Origin: Coffea arabica
Lineage: Eukaryota; Streptophyta; Magnoliopsida; Gentianales; Rubiaceae
Length of the DNA: 64,000 bases
NCBI RefSeq assembly: GCF_036785885.1
Contig: NC_092312.1
Span: 11,302,001 to 11,366,000 of the forward strand
Direction: 5' to 3'
Shown here: piece after piece, positions 34,051 to 45,320 of the stretch
Position numbering within the stretch: position 1 is the first letter of the stretch
Layout: every line of letters starts with the position of its first letter
The notes under the pieces: model-generated
Database searches by the model: none
What the model was told of the DNA's origin: nothing
The model's input: only the letters and a program-made list of their open reading frames with translations
Made by a program: the position numbers and the translations under genes

Positions 34051-37000
34051 CAATGTTTTGAAACTCGGACTATTAATTGAACTCGCAAGCTGTTTGGGTC
34101 CAGACTCAACTGATTGGACCGATTCAACCCTCGTTCGATGAATTTTTTAAAAAATAATTTATATAAATGTATATGTATAAAATAAGACATGCAATGGACT
34201 AATTTAAAACTTTATATGATGAAAAGTTTAATATTTTCAAAGATCTTGGATTTTCACAAATAAAAATTTTAAATTATAAATTGTAACAAATAAATTTCAT
34301 CTCAGTCTCAATTATATTTACCAAAAAAAAAAAATCTTAAATCCAACTCAAAAATACCATAATATTCTAAAATTATACAAAATTCATGTCCATGGGAATT
34401 AGACATTGTGAATTTAAATTTTTAATTCACATTTTTGGAATTTAGAGACTGCAATTAAAAAAAAAAAGAAGAAGTTTGGAGTTTAGAAAAAATCAGGAAA
34501 ATAGAAAATAAAAATGCAATCTTGATAAGAGGCAAAAAATGAGAAGAATGTAAGTGGTTGTGACATTTAATAATTAGTCTTTAGGGTTAACGAAAACTTA
34601 TTCTTTTTATATATATTTTTCTATTTAATAGACAAAAACAAAAAATCGCTGATTGGTGGCTGTCAAACTACCAAAAATCAAATTTATATTAAACATACTA
34701 CCAAAACTGAATGAGTATAGCGGTGAGTAGGGTCGTCTCCTCAAGAAACTGGTAGATTTATCACACAAGGTGATTGGGGGATTTTTGGAAAAGGGAGAGA
34801 TAAGTAAAACAAATTAAAGTAGTAAAATGACTAAATAAACAATCGCAATAAATGTAATATGATAGGTTGCAATTTTATCATTTATTTTATTATTAATTTT
34901 TCCCATTATCTGACCCGATGTGAATTAATTGCTAGATTCTACTCACTTTTGATATTTTACATTTATTTCAGGGAGTAGAACGAAAATATCATAATAAGTG
35001 TTAATTTGTCAATCATTAGGAAGGAGTTCAAGTAGCAAGCGTTCAGGAGCATTTTTGAAATATTAAGACGCGACCCTTTTTGATAATTTGTGGAAGACAG
35101 CACTGGAAAAAAGAAAAGGGAACAAAAAACCGAAGTCTTCCTCACCGTTGGGGGGCGGCCGCACAGTAGCAATAGGCTACTTAGATACCAAATGGAGATT
35201 GCAGGATTAGCACTATCTTGGGAGAGCTTTTGCTCTTTGACTTTTCTTTTGTTAGCTTAGGAGTAGCTTCAATTCACGCATGTCAGGAGAACATTAGAAA
35301 CCTTTGACTTTCCTTTTCGGCTTCTAGTAACTTTTTCTGCCTTCGTATGATGAGATGAATAGAAGACATTAAATCATCCTCTGTAACTTTGCTTTTCCTT
35401 ATTCCTTCGATCGAATTGAATTTGCCCATTTTTCAATCAATGGCCGATGCTTTCTCTTCGAGTTCATGTGGGTCTTTTGTATCGGAGATGAACTAAATTT
35501 TTGTTTCTAGTCAAAGAACAACAGATGCTTTGATTCGCCTAAAAATTGTGAGATCGATTTAATTTTCTCTTTTTCTTTTATTTATTAGTATTCGCATATT
35601 CCTTGATTGCAGTACTTATGATTAATTAATTGTCTTGGATCCGGATAATTAGTTAACTTGATAATCTATTGTCAATTAGGATATTAAATTCGTAATTGTT
35701 TAATTGCCTCAAAATAGTGTCAACTGGTATGATTAAATTTATGTCAGAGGAATACGCGGACTAATCTAAAATAACTCTGATAGTGCGTTATTTGGTTAGA
35801 ATAGGACTCATCTAATACGTAAGACAATTGAAAAATTAAATCTTACGGGCGTATTTAAGATTATTTCTCAATTAGGCAGTGATTAACGGGCGTACCTTAA
35901 TCACCGACACAGTAAGGAAGGGTTGATTGTCATCGCTTGTTTGACAGTTATAACCTATTTATTAGTAAATAATTGGAATTGCCTTTGTTTCAATGATCAA
36001 TTAGGTGAACTATTGCTGAAGTTATTTTCTGACTAGATCATTAGTTATCATTCATTTGACTTTAGTAAATTGTTATTTAATTTTTAGTAGTTTTTTGAAT
36101 TTTATTTGCATTTATTTGATTGTCACCTTCTACGCAAAAATACTCCCTGATTACTGTGAATTTGAAAAGAAACAGTTACACCCAATCCCTGTGGATTCGA
36201 CCCTACTTACCACTATCTACAAAAATTAACTTTAGTTGAACAGATTTTTATTATTGCATAGGCCCGACACCTGCTACAATAACTCAAGAATGAAATAAAC
36301 AATTGATTGACACAACCTAGTCAAGGAGATAATCTTGACATCGGTTCACACAATTGATCATAGATACCTGGATTAATTCACACGTTCATAAATAAATTGG
36401 TTCTAGCAATTTAGCAACTGCCAAACTCCCAATCTCTCCTTAATTTTACAGTAGTCCAGAAACACTCTTAAACTACCCTCTTATAAAATAGATAACCCCA
36501 GAGATGCTCGAAGGATTTAATCTATTCACAACTTTAGGAATTAGAGAGACCCAATTCTATTTAATAAATACACATGCGGGTTCATTTAAATTAGATTAAT
36601 TATTCCCACGACCCAGATTAGACTGTTTGCGAGGCAATGAAATTGTGCTGTTCGCCACTAATTTAAGACATTCAAATGATACGCACCCCTGTTCTAATTG
36701 CCAATATATTATTTAGATAATTGAACAACTGGCCACATTGATTTAATAAATCCAAACAATAATAGACTGTTAAAATAGAGAATAATTAAATACTCACAAA
36801 CGCTGAATTTAAAGCAATCAAAAAGATCTCACAGTTATTTGTGCACCGGACCTTGATTATTTCTCAACTAGATAAACAGGTTTAGCCTGATCTCATGCTG
36901 TTCATGCGATAGAAAACTTCAAAGTAATTTCGTTGTTCAAAAAGTAAAAGTTGCGGCCGCTAGTCTACTAACTTGCGTTAGGAAGAAAAGAAAAACAAAG

Positions 37001-37591
37001 AGAAAAGTCAACAAGATTCCAAAGATGCCTTCCTAATTTGTTGCTGTCTTCTTTTTAAAGTCCTCGCTGTCGCCCCCTTGCTTTTCGATTTGGAATTTGT
37101 TTATCAAAAGGATTGTTTCCTTATTTCTCTCATCAAATTGTTACTAAAAGTCTTCTTTGACTCTATTTCCTAATCCCACACAGGTTCAGAATTTGTTTCT
37201 AAAGAATAGCGAAAGCTCCAGGTATAGGACCTGCAGTCAGTCTTTTTCACGCAGTTCTGCGTTATCTGGCGTGGACATGCCAGAGAATGCCTAGTCCTCT
37301 GAAATTTGCCCTTTTTTTGTCACTTTCAACACCACTCTCCTGCAAATAATACAAATACCAAATATGGGCAGAAATTCAATGTCTTGCATAATAAGTGATC
37401 AAAATTAAGATCAGATAACAGTGAATAAAACGCACAATTATATCATTATCACCGATTCAACAGTTCAATCCGATTTGCACGGTTCAAATGGTTTTTATTG
37501 GTTTTTGAATCTAGTTGACCCGAGGTATGAATCGGACTAGAGCTATGATCGGTTCATGGTCCAACTGGCCCGTCCGGTCTTCAAAACAATG
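34051..37591. mobile_element. TIR element split by a larger insertion
   Basis: The left end CAATGTTTTGAAACTCGGAC faces a right end whose inverse reads CATTGTTTTGAAGACCGGAC. Similarity in inverted order continues inward, for example GACTCAACTGATTGG against GGGTCAACTAGATT. This is the common plant MITE type with AAACCGGAC-like ends. The arms are only about 100-150 bp, while 3.2 kb of other repeat sequence lies between them. No target duplication was found. The retrotransposon at 37664 begins 73 bp further on. Confidence 0.5.
34690..37390. repeat. Non-coding repeat of unknown class with inverted ends
   Basis: AGCGGTGAGTAGGGTCG near 34718-34734 faces the inverse motif CGACCCTACTTACCACT near 36198-36214, and similarity continues inward. 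34690-36260 therefore behaves like a 1.6-kb inverted-repeat element. 36285-37390 looks like a diverged copy of related sequence in reverse orientation; for example, its inverse also holds a TGTGAGATC motif like the one at 35547. No coding capacity was found. NotI-type GCGGCCGC sites occur at 35156 and 36953. Confidence 0.4.
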
Positions 37592-37663
37592 ATTTATGCT
37601 TGTACAAGTCATTGCAGCTTGCAAGTAAGAGAAACAACCAAGGGGAGTCTCCCCAAAGGGGAC

Positions 37664-38254
37664 TGAAGAGGTGATTTTTGGTAGATTACTAAATCGACCT
37701 GAATCAGTCTTCTCTCAAGTGAGATGCGATGAATTCGCTTGCTCGAAGTGAATGGCGGGGCTTCTCCCCTGATATCACTCCGACGAACAAAGTCAGTATA
37801 TAGTGAGGGAATGAAGAGTAATGAACAGTAAGAAGGCAATAGTGTGCTTACTTGTTGGGAGTGAATAGGGGGTATTTATAGGGCAGGAATGGAGAACAGA
37901 GTGGGCTTATGCTAGCGGGACCTACGCCCTGGCCATTATGGCTCTGTCCCATACCAGGGGGTCTGACTCTGACATTATAACAGCCTGGACATGCTGACAA
38001 GGAGTCCCGTATAGTAGTCATTTAAGATCATCAGACGCTTTTCAGATAAAGTACTGGTTCTGTATTGTGTCAGGTAGGTTGATATCATCAGTGTGCAGCC
38101 GAGGTGGAAGACCTAAGGTGCAGAGGTCATCCATGCCATAGACCAGAGATTTGGCCGGACCCAGGGGTCACGTCTAAGGGACATCATCTCGGCTTGTATG
38201 ACGAACGAAGTGGGAAGATCTCGGTCTTGACGGTGGCCGAGGTGAGCATTCTCA
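37664..38254 (-). repeat. 3' LTR (left, element on minus strand)
   Basis: It is paired with 46894-47485. On the minus strand it carries a TATA box (TATAAATACC, 37871-37880). A purine-rich tract with GGTTTGGGGGGTTTAT adjoins it at about 38255-38272 as the polypurine tract. Confidence 0.93.
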
Positions 38255-38572
38255 ATAAACCCCCCAAACCTCGGGGGCATAGTGGTTCATGGGGTATCGA
38301 GACTTCCTTGTGCCGAAACCGTTCAGATTTCGGGATCCGAACCTGTTTCGGAAGATGAGGGGCGTGACACGTGGACAGGTCAATTGAAAGGATGCGGGGG
38401 ACGTGACGGTTATAGGTATTTGTTGCGACGTAGTGTAGAGGGACGTTTCGTGCAAAGAGGGTGTCAGTTGAAAGGACGGGACATTAATGAGGAGAGAGAG
38501 AAAGACGTTATTTTGAATTTGAACGTGACCGCCTTTTCACATTCTTGCCGCCTCTTCGGATTCCCTCTAACC

Positions 38573-38583
38573 CCTATAAATAG
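38573..38583 (+). promoter_or_regulatory. TATA box of the antisense ORF
   Basis: CCTATAAATAG lies about 160 bp before the ATG at 38744, on the strand of the antisense ORF and outside the LTR. Spacing and match suggest a separate internal promoter. Confidence 0.6.
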
Positions 38584-38743
38584 GGGGTTCTTTTCTCCAC
38601 ACCACCCATCATTTCCTATCTTTACCTCATACTTTGCAAATTTGTGAGCGTTGCTGAGGTCAGTTCCTTCAGTTGAGGTCTTCGTTCTCGTCCGATTCCC
38701 TAGTTAATAGTAAGTATTTTTCTTTTCATCTCATCTTTCATAC

Positions 38744-41048
38744 ATGGTTAGAACGGCTAAAATCCATAAAAAAATCGTAACGCCGAACTACCAAGTCGAG
38801 GAAAGGCTCGACCCCTCGGAAGACGGGGCCTCGTCCAGTTTTGAAGAATCAACGTACAGTGCCGTGGAAGAAACTATCGAGACCGCCCCAGAAGCGGAAT
38901 CTTCCGAGATGAGTGAGGATGGTTCCGAGGTCGTATATAATGATGATCTTAGAACAGAAATTCCTCACGATGATGGCGTACTGGAGCCAGTCGCTCCATG
39001 GACGTCTCCAGCATTGACTTCGGCAAGATGCCGATGTACAGGAGCTGCGTTGGAAGAGATAGGGCTGAGAAGGTAATACGAAAATACCCCTTCAAAGCGA
39101 GGGTATGTCATCAAATCGCCCGGAATGAACCACTTGGCCGAAAGGCCACCAATGGGCACAATGGCGATCTACTTGTAGCAGTTAGAGGCCGGGTTGAGAA
39201 TGCCGACGTCGAGATTTTTCAGGGACGTACTCCGGTACTTTGGTATTAGGATCACTCAACTCACCCTGAACGCTGTTCGTATTTTGGTGGGGTTCGAGAT
39301 GCTATGCTGACATCAAGAGGTGACCCCCACCGTTAATCTCTTCCATCGGTGTTACACCTTCAAGGCTCATGGGACGGATAAGGGGTGATTGTACATCTGC
39401 AACCGGAACAATTCCATCCGACAAGTCGTGGTCGACGCTCCCATTTCGATAAAGAATTGGAAGTGCGACTTCGTCTTCGTCACCGCCGAGGACTTCCCTT
39501 GGGGTTTCTGGTGAAAGCCGCTTAAGTTGAAAATCGACCCTTCCCCGAAGGATCATGATGAAGAGGCCTTCCAGAAGCTGATGGGGTTAGGGTTTCAGAT
39601 CAATTGTTTTGGGACTACCCCGAGACAGTATTGGTCGACGAGGGGATTAGTCGACCCATGATCGACCCTGAGAAACCTCCCTTCTTTTTCACTAGACTTA
39701 CGAAGCCTTGTAACTTTTCTTTCTTAGTTTTCTTTTCACTTTGGCTGTTACAAATAATAATGTTTGCTCCTTGTGTAGTGGTTAAATTGTCCGATATCAT
39801 AACCTCCGGCTCGGCCGAAGTGGCCAAGAGGTCGAAAGGGAAAAGCTCGGACGAGATATCGGCACCACCGTCGAAAAAGAAACCTCAAGGGCCAGTTGTC
39901 AAGACTAAAGTGGCCAAGAGCACTTCGGCCAAGACAGCCAAAAGCAGTTCGGCAGCAGCAGCTATGGAGTTCACCTCATCAGTGTCGGAAGGGGTGGCAA
40001 CTCAAGGAATCACAGTTGCTTTACCTCCTCATGGCCGAGGCAAACAGTTGAGGCCCCTAGTCAATCCGATTACGGGGTCCTCGCTATGGAACCGTTTCCA
40101 TAGCCCCCCTGTGTTTCTTGGGGAAAACAAGACGCGCCCCGGTGAGCATTGGTGTCCGGATTGGAAGCTCTCGGTCAACGACAGATGCACCCAATCTCGG
40201 ACCGTACAGGAGTTAGTGATGCACTCGAGCTTGCCGAGGGACGTAAAATTTATAAGGAAACTGACTCCGGTTGAGGTGGTCCAAAGCCTCTTGGTCGCCA
40301 CGGCCTCCACCACAGCATTTGTGGCCGAGATGGCTCACGATATTGTGGCTTGGTCGAGGAGCAGGATACCGGCAAGATCTAAGATAAAATAGAGAAGTTG
40401 GAGAAGAAACTGGTCGTGTCGGAGAAGACCGAATTTCAAAGCCGGTTGCAACAAGTTGAAGCGAAGGAGGAGGAAGGCGAGACTACTATGAACAGCCTCA
40501 GGTCGACTCTTGAGGAGGAGCAGAAAAGGAGGGAAGAGGTAAAGAAGTTCCACGAGCAGGCATTCGAGGGTGCTGGGGCCTTGGCTATGGAGGCATTCCG
40601 GAGGTCCGAGACCTTCCCTAAGGACCTCGGAGAGTTGACCATGCCAAGCTTTATGTTCGGCTACACATCCGCTATTGACGAGGTTGCTCCTCATCTCTCC
40701 TTCGAGGTCTTGGAGTTCTTGAAGAACAAAATTCATTACAATGAGGACTCCAAGAAGCTGTGCGATCGGCTAGCCGAGGGCATCCAAACTGGACGAAACT
40801 TGGCTGAGATCCGAGACGAATTCAACAAATAGCTATTCAAGCTCGATGAGGTGTTCGAGGAGGAAGAGGGAGGAGAAGAGGCTAACTTCAGCGAGAAAGA
40901 ATCTCGCGAGAAGATCGGCGATGAGCACGAGGAAGGAGAAGAAACTCATCTCGGTAGGAAAGAGGCTGTCGAGAAGACCGGCAAAGGAGTCGGGATCGGG
41001 GTCTAGGCTAGTGGAGGAAAAGGGAAATACCGAGGTGGAAGATGCTTA
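38744..41048 (+). pseudogene. Antisense ORF of a Tat-lineage element
   Basis: Runs opposite to gag-pol and converges with integrase. It starts MVRTAKIHKKIVTPNYQVEE with an acidic, Ser-rich N-terminus. A conserved region at about 39090-39520, in a different frame, resembles the so-called putative gypsy-type transposon domain but holds several in-frame stops (near 39175, 39307 and 39378). A lysine-rich stretch and a domain of about 260 codons follow (39604-40392), then a coiled-coil-like segment (40398-40832). Its function in relatives is unknown. This copy is disrupted by substitutions and frame changes. Confidence 0.75.
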
Positions 41049-41245
41049 GTAGCGCTCCTGACCTCGGTTCCTGTATTCTTTTTGTAATGTCCTTTTCATG
41101 AAATGAACTTTCTATTTCTTCTTACATCTGGTCTTTTCCTTTTTCACTTCGTCCACTGCTTGTACCCCTTATTTTTTAATAACGGGTATGGTATCAAGAT
41201 ATTAAAAAATACCAAAGTGGCTCAAAGAATAATTCGTTAAAATTC

Positions 41246-42475
41246 TCAAGCATAATACAATCTAAAGTTTTCAGCGTGCCAAATCCTCGGTACTAGGGAA
41301 CCATTTCGATAGTTTAATTTACAATATCCATTTAGGTTACATTCCATGACTCGATAGGGGCCTTCCCATCTTGGCGATAATTTTTCTTGTGGTTCAGTTC
41401 GGCTGACCGAGTTTTTCCTGAGAATTAGGTCTCCTGGTTGGAATCGGCGGTGTTTCACATGAGCATTGTTGTAACGAGCCAATGTGTTCTTGTATGAAGC
41501 AACCCGAGTTGAGGCGACGTCTCTTTTTTTTTCGACGAGGTCGAGATCCAACTGTCTCTATCCGTCATTCATCTCGGCTGCGTATGCTGCCAACTGAGGT
41601 TTGGGCGTGAGTATCTCAGCAGGGATGATCGCCTCGGTGCCGTAAGTTAAGGAAAAGGGGGTCTCTTGCGTGGCCGACCTCGGCATAGTACGATAAGATC
41701 AGAGGACACTAGGGAGTTCTTCTGCCCATGATGATCCAACTTGGTGTAGTCAGGTCTTAAACCCATGCAAGAGAGTTCGGTTAAAGTTTTCGGCCTGACC
41801 GTTGGCCTGGAGGTGGTCTACCGAAATGAAGTGCTGTTTGATGCCGAGGTCCTTGCAGCAGTGTTTAAACGAATTCTCAGCAAACTGCTTCCCAATATCT
41901 GAAATGATGACCCCAGGTATGCCGAAACGGTAAATGATGCATTTCCAGAAAAATTTTTGGACCTCCAACCCTGTGATAGTCCTTAGAGGCTCGGCCTCGA
42001 CCTATTTAAAGAAGTAGTCCACAGCGGTCACAAGGAAAGTATACCTTCCTATAACTTTAGGGAAATGACCGATAATGTTTGTCTCCCATTACTCGAACGA
42101 CCAGAGTGAGGTGATAGAGACCATGAGGTTTGTGGGTCGGTGGTGCTCGGGGGCATGAACCTGGTAGGAATGGCAACCGAGAACAAGGTCTTGGGTATCT
42201 TGTCGAATAGAGGGCCAGAAGTACCGGAGAAGTAGAGCATTTTTAACCAACATTCTGTGGCCGACATGGGCCCCACATAAGCTTTCGTGTATCTCGTGGA
42301 GGATTTGGTGTCTTTCTTTGGGTGTAATGCATTTCAGCCACGAGCCAAGGTAGGATCGTTTATACAGCTCCCCATCGCGGAGTGCATATCGAGCAGCTTT
42401 GCGTTGGATCCTTCTTGTTTCGGCTCGGTTCTCAGGAAGGATTTCCTGACTTAAGAAGAGGATGAACGGGCTCAT
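41246..42475 (-). pseudogene. Retrotransposon integrase, interrupted
   Basis: The N-terminal H2C2 region reads HEIHESLCGAHVGHRMLVKN then CHSYQVHA, where the second cysteine is Y. A core piece (41750-41968: RFGIPGVIISDIGKQFAENS and QANGQAENFNRTL) and a C-terminal domain (41246-41551: RRFQPGDLILRK to ENFRLYYA) are in separate open stretches. Integrase would join the cDNA to the genome in a working element; this copy cannot. Confidence 0.88.
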
Positions 42476-43006
42476 TCAGGTGTATCCCAGGTGTACTTGG
42501 CAGGCCGTCCCTTCCATGTATCCTGATTCGTTCAGCACTTCCACTAGGACCGTTTTGTTAAGGTCGAAAAATGATGTGGAAGCGAGTCGGGATAAGGCGT
42601 CGGCCCGCCTATTCTGCGACCGGGATATTCTTTGAATTTCAAAAGACTCGAAGTATGCGGTGAGTTGGTGAACTTTGGACAGATACCATTGTATGGTCTC
42701 ATTCTTGGCTTCATTTTCACCCAGGACTTGACATACTGCAAGTTGGGAGTCGTTGCAGACATGGATCCGTCGAGCACCAAGTTTGCGGGCTAGCTGAAGT
42801 TCCGCAATCAAGGTCTCGTACTCGACTTCATTATTGGTGATTGGGAAGTCGAAGTGGAGAGCATACGAGCACACTTCTCCGTGAGGGCCCTCCAGGAGCA
42901 ATCTTGCGCCGCTGCCATTTCCATTAGAGGATCCGTTCACATACAATGTCCATAAGTGCGGCTCGGACATATCGGATAAGGCGGAAGTGGCATCTCGGCT
43001 CTCCAA
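42476..43006 (-). pseudogene. Second (archaeal-type) RNase H domain
   Basis: A 176-codon open stretch reads LWTLYVNGSSNGNGSGARLL, then NNEVEYETLIAELQLARKLG, then RRADALSRLAS. In typical members the first motif is YVDGSS; here the D is N (VNGSS), so the first catalytic aspartate appears lost. An extra RNase H after the usual one is characteristic of Tat-lineage elements. Confidence 0.88.
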
Positions 43007-43015
43007 AAAGGTGAG

Positions 43016-43711
43016 CTAGGCAAAAAAGTTTGCTAATGCTTGAACCTTGATAGCAGTTCGCGGCTCATACGACTGATTGGACTCTCCCAATTCGACAGCC
43101 CACTTGGTAAGGCGCCTAAAAGTCTCGGGACACACCAATATCTGCCGAAAAGGCTGATCTGTCCTAACGGAGATGGGATGAACTAGAAAATAGGCCTTCA
43201 GCCGCCGAGCTGCATGGACTAATCCTAGCACGAACTTCTCCACTTGAGTGTAGCGAGTTTCCGGCCAACGGAGAGCTCGGCTGACATAGTAAACGGGTAT
43301 TTGAGTGCCCTCATCTCGGATGAACACAGCGCTGATAGTTTCGTCAGCCACAGAGAAGTAGAGGTATAGTCTTTTCTTAGGTTGAGGTGAAGTGAGAGTG
43401 GGGAGACGGTGTAAGTATTCCTTCAATTCGGCAAAAGCTTGCTGGCACTCTTTGGTCCAGAAAAATTGATCGATCTTTTTCAACACCTTAAAAAAGGGTA
43501 GGGCCTTTTTGGCAGATTGGAAAAGAAAACGGTTCAGAGCGGCCAGGCGGCCATTCAACCTCTGCACTTCTCGGATATTCTGAGGTGGGGATATTTCTTG
43601 GATAGCCTTCACTTTATCGGGGTTTGTTTCAATATCTCGGCGGGATACCTGGTACTCCAAGAATTTTCCCGAAGTGACACCAAAAATGCATTTCTTCGGG
43701 TTTAGTATCAT
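43016..43711 (-). pseudogene. Reverse transcriptase thumb and RNase H
   Basis: Continues the polyprotein in a shifted frame. It begins LNPKKCIFGVTSGKFLEYQV (thumb) and goes on to an RNase H region with PVYYVSRALRWPETRYTQVEK. It is open for 231 codons and ends at a stop before the second RNase H. Confidence 0.85.
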
Positions 43712-45320
43712 CCGGGATTTTTGAAGGATGCCAAAACTTCCTTTATGTCGGACAGGAAGGTTGAAGTGGTTTGATTTTTCAGAAGGATGTCATCCATGTA
43801 AGCCTCTACATTTCGGTCGATTTGATCTCTGAAGACGTAGTTGACCAGCCTCTGATACGTGGCTCCGGCATTCTTTAACCCGAAAGGCATTGTTGTGTAA
43901 TAATAAATACCTCGATCGGTGTAGAATGTCGTTTTCTCTTGATCCTTCTCGCTCATCCCTATTTGATGGTATCCTTTAAAAGCGTTGAGGAAGCAGATGA
44001 TCTCATGTCCCATGGCCGAGTCGATGAAGGCGTCAATTCTCGGCAGTGGATAGCAATCTTTTGGACAGATCTTATTAAGATCGGTGAAATCCATACACAT
44101 TCTCCACCCACTGACGTCCTTTTTGATCATGGCGGGATTGGGCAGCTAGGTGGGGTACTGGATTTCTTTGATTATTTTGGCTGGTAAGAGCTTGTTCACT
44201 TCGCCAGAAATGGCTTTGCTGCGCTCAGGGCCGAAGTGCCTTCGTTTTTGCTTTACCGGTCTGGCACGCGAATCTACATTAAGTCGGTGGATCATGAGCT
44301 CGGGTGGCACTCCAACCACTTCGTCGGCCACCCAGGTGAAGACATCTTGATGCTCCTTGATGAGGCTGATCACCTCTTTCTTGAGGGGTGAAGGGAGGCT
44401 GGCTCCCACTTGAATCACTTGGTCAGGCCTTACCTCGTCCAAAATCACGTCCTCCACCTCGTCTCCGAGCTCAATCTTGCTTGGCTTTCCAGTCTTCTGA
44501 AGATCAATACTGTCTATGGAGAGGATAGTTGGCCTCTTCTCCTCAGTCTTTGACACAGTTTGGGGAGTGATCGCGGCCTGGATGGTGGCCAGGTAACATT
44601 CTCGGGCGGCGTTCACGACGCTCACCTCGTCTCTGAGCACAATCCTGCTTGGCTTTCCGGTCTTCTGAGGATCAATACTGTCTATGGAGAGGACAGTTGG
44701 CCTATTCTCCTCAGTCTTTGACACAGTTCGGGGAGTGATCGCGGCCTGGATGGTGGCGAGGTAACATTCTCGGGCGGCGTTCACGTCGCTGTTTACCTTG
44801 ATCACCCCCGCAGGTTTTGAAAACTTGAAACTCAGGTGGTAGGTGGAGTACACAGCCCTCAAGGCGTTGAGCGTGGGCCGCCTATTAACATGTTATATGG
44901 AAAATCTGTTTTGACAACCGTAAAGCTAACGAGTATAGTTCTGCAGCGGGGGTGTCGCCCAATTGTCACAATCAGGAATACCATTCCCTCTGGGTGGGCC
45001 ACGTGTCCCCCGAAATCGATGAGGAGTGTCTTGACAGGGGTGAGCTGATCTCTGATCAGTTTCAAGCTTTCGAAGGTTTAATAGTACAAGACGTCTACCG
45101 AACTGCCGGGATCGACATAGACCTTCTTGACTATATAATTATTGGTGAGTATTTCAATCACGAGGGGTTCGTGGTTGCTGGAGGCAGCAGGGACTGGGTC
45201 ACTGGGACCATAAGTGATCACCTCGGATAGCTGCGAGTTCGGTTCGGCAACCTCCAGACCGGCTTGACGGTAGGTCCGCTTCCGGAAGTTCTGGCTGTCT
45301 CCTCCCGTCGGACCACCCAC
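43708..45320 (-). pseudogene. Retrotransposon protease and reverse transcriptase, interrupted
   Basis: A protease motif DPGSSVDVLY ends the segment at 45078-45320 and the domain continues in another frame to 44859. A linker (44146-44862) holds a 56-residue tandem duplication. The reverse transcriptase shows DVSGWRMCMDFTDLNK, then FLNAFKGYHQI where relatives have an aspartate in place of N, then PFGLKNAGATYQRL and YMDD. The loss of the first catalytic aspartate plus the frame breaks mean an inactive enzyme. Confidence 0.9.
44461..44796 (-). repeat. 168-bp in-frame tandem duplication in pol
   Basis: Copies at 44461-44628 and 44629-44796 each encode 56 residues, with NAARECYLATIQAAITP and LSIDSID in both. 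They lie between protease and reverse transcriptase. Divergence is about 6 percent by eye. Confidence 0.92.
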
